From Candidatus Zipacnadia bacterium (lineage in GTDB: Bacteria > Armatimonadota > Zipacnadia > Zipacnadales > Zipacnadaceae), in the NCBI GenBank assembly GCA_029821215.1, contig JALGTV010000207.1:1-5912 (forward strand): 5,912 nt of DNA. Reading direction: 5' to 3'. How positions within the stretch are numbered: the first letter of the stretch is position 1; every line of letters starts with the position of its first letter. Below, in pieces: positions 5,601 to 5,912 of this stretch. Under the pieces are notes generated by a model. The model did not search any database, was not told where the DNA came from, and was given only the letters and a program-made list of their open reading frames with translations. The position numbers and the translations under genes are program-made.

Positions 5601-5763
5601 GCACAAATCCGCCCATTCCAAACAACCGGGTAGTGGTAGCCGTAGGCAAGGCAAAGAGGTGGGAAACGGCATACGTCTCAAGGCCCTGAGGACAAACGGG
5701 ATACGCGGTGACCAGTAAACTTCCAGTGACCAGAACTACCAACAAATACAGTCGCTGCTTCAT
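5590..5763 (-). CDS. N-terminal fragment of the barrel protein with signal peptide
   Basis: A frame of 57 codons from ATG 5763 to TAG at 5592-5590. Residues 1-20 form a classic Sec signal peptide: MKQR, a hydrophobic core from 5 to 19, and an Ala at 20 suited to signal peptidase I. YPVC at 21-24 does not match a lipobox. The mature part continues through LFALPTATTTRLFGMGGFV (about 36-54), a small-residue-rich stretch typical of the start of some outer-membrane proteins. The last three residues before the stop (RVR) are out of frame. AAGGGAGG at 5779-5772, with its GGGAGG ending eight bases before the ATG, strongly supports this start. Confidence 0.7.
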   Translation of the reverse strand: MKQRLYLLVVLVTGSLLVTAYPVCPQGLETYAVSHLFALPTATTTRLFGMGGFVRVR

Positions 5764-5912
5764 AGTTGCTGCCTCCCTTGCTGTAATGGTGTGCTGTGAT
5801 CGGACTTGCTTATCAGCCTCTACCCTTGTTATAAGGCATAGAGCTGGTCGCTCCGCCCCAATGGTCTAATGCTGTCGCGGGAGCTATCATCGGTTGCTGT
5901 TTTTTCTTCTCG
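5764..5912 (-). promoter_or_regulatory. Upstream region of the barrel gene
   Basis: I see no gene in these 149 bases. The clearest element is the ribosome site at 5779-5772. A -10-like TATAAC lies at 5833-5828, but the sequence 17 bases further upstream (CGGAGC) is a poor -35. It falls within an imperfect hairpin, CTCTA-TG-CCTT (5843-5833) with AAGG-G-TAGAG (5827-5818), which could be an operator or chance. An A6 run (5905-5900) lies near the window edge. The assignment of a promoter is weak. Confidence 0.3.

Larger units (their letters stand above)
4799..5763 (-). pseudogene. Outer-membrane beta-barrel-like protein gene with a frame break near 5600
   Basis: A signal-peptide-bearing first frame (5763 to 5590) and a beta-strand-rich second frame (open from 5677 to 4799) together form one exported protein of about 320 residues. 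The join lies between GMGGFV in the first frame and AGTLESSHAVGR in the second, around 5600. It needs a -1 change, meaning 3n+1 bases are missing. Barrel proteins with this kind of GMGG start usually continue with a short Asp-containing and Asn-Pro-Ala-like segment before the next strand. Neither frame carries one, so a short deletion is inferred. The ATG at 5545, the first in the second frame, has no ribosome site. The gene is probably non-functional as written. There is no homopolymer at the join to suggest a simple base-calling error. Confidence 0.68.

Overview
The window reads as a compact bacterial locus with all four recognisable genes on the minus strand. In transcription order from high to low coordinates they are: an outer-membrane beta-barrel-like protein (5763 to 4799), an intact FabF-like beta-ketoacyl-ACP synthase homologue (4618 to 3347), a large membrane sensor histidine kinase (3255 to 833), and a degenerate receiver plus GAF protein (831 to 1, which runs off the window). 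I see no tRNA, rRNA, CRISPR array, transposase, integrase or phage gene.

The organism is probably a diderm (Gram-negative-type) bacterium, because the first gene has a Sec-type signal peptide, beta-strand-rich sequence and a C-terminal Trp. GC content is moderate, apparently a little above half by eye. The N-terminus of the outer-membrane protein and the 7TM-sensor kinase recall proteins of poorly studied diderm phyla such as Armatimonadota, but that is a weak impression and not an assignment.

Two of the four genes are broken. Both the kinase and the outer-membrane protein need a change of reading frame of the same sense (net loss of 3n+1 bases, or a -1 shift). In both cases family knowledge suggests that a short segment of protein is also missing at the junction: transmembrane helix 7 in the kinase, and the Asp/Asn-Pro-Ala-type segment near the N-terminus of the barrel protein. 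Neither downstream half has a convincing ribosome binding site, and neither junction is a homopolymer. Small deletions are the simplest reading; assembly error or programmed recoding are alternatives.

Layout: 5764-5912 is upstream sequence with a strong Shine-Dalgarno for the barrel gene and a weak promoter-like site. The 180-base gap 4619-4798 holds a good sigma70-like promoter and a leader hairpin before the synthase gene. The 91-base gap 3256-3346 holds two small hairpins, one touching the kinase ribosome binding site, and a possible 24-residue leader ORF. The kinase and the receiver/GAF gene are separated by one base and are almost certainly co-transcribed.

Functionally, the kinase and pseudo-receiver/GAF protein look like a sensory pair. 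The condensing enzyme keeps the Cys, first His and Lys of the family but has Gln where the second catalytic His belongs, and it lacks the usual Thr pair. It is therefore a divergent condensing enzyme rather than housekeeping FabF. I found no evidence strong enough to call a new system; the paired gene breaks and the divergent synthase are the most useful leads.
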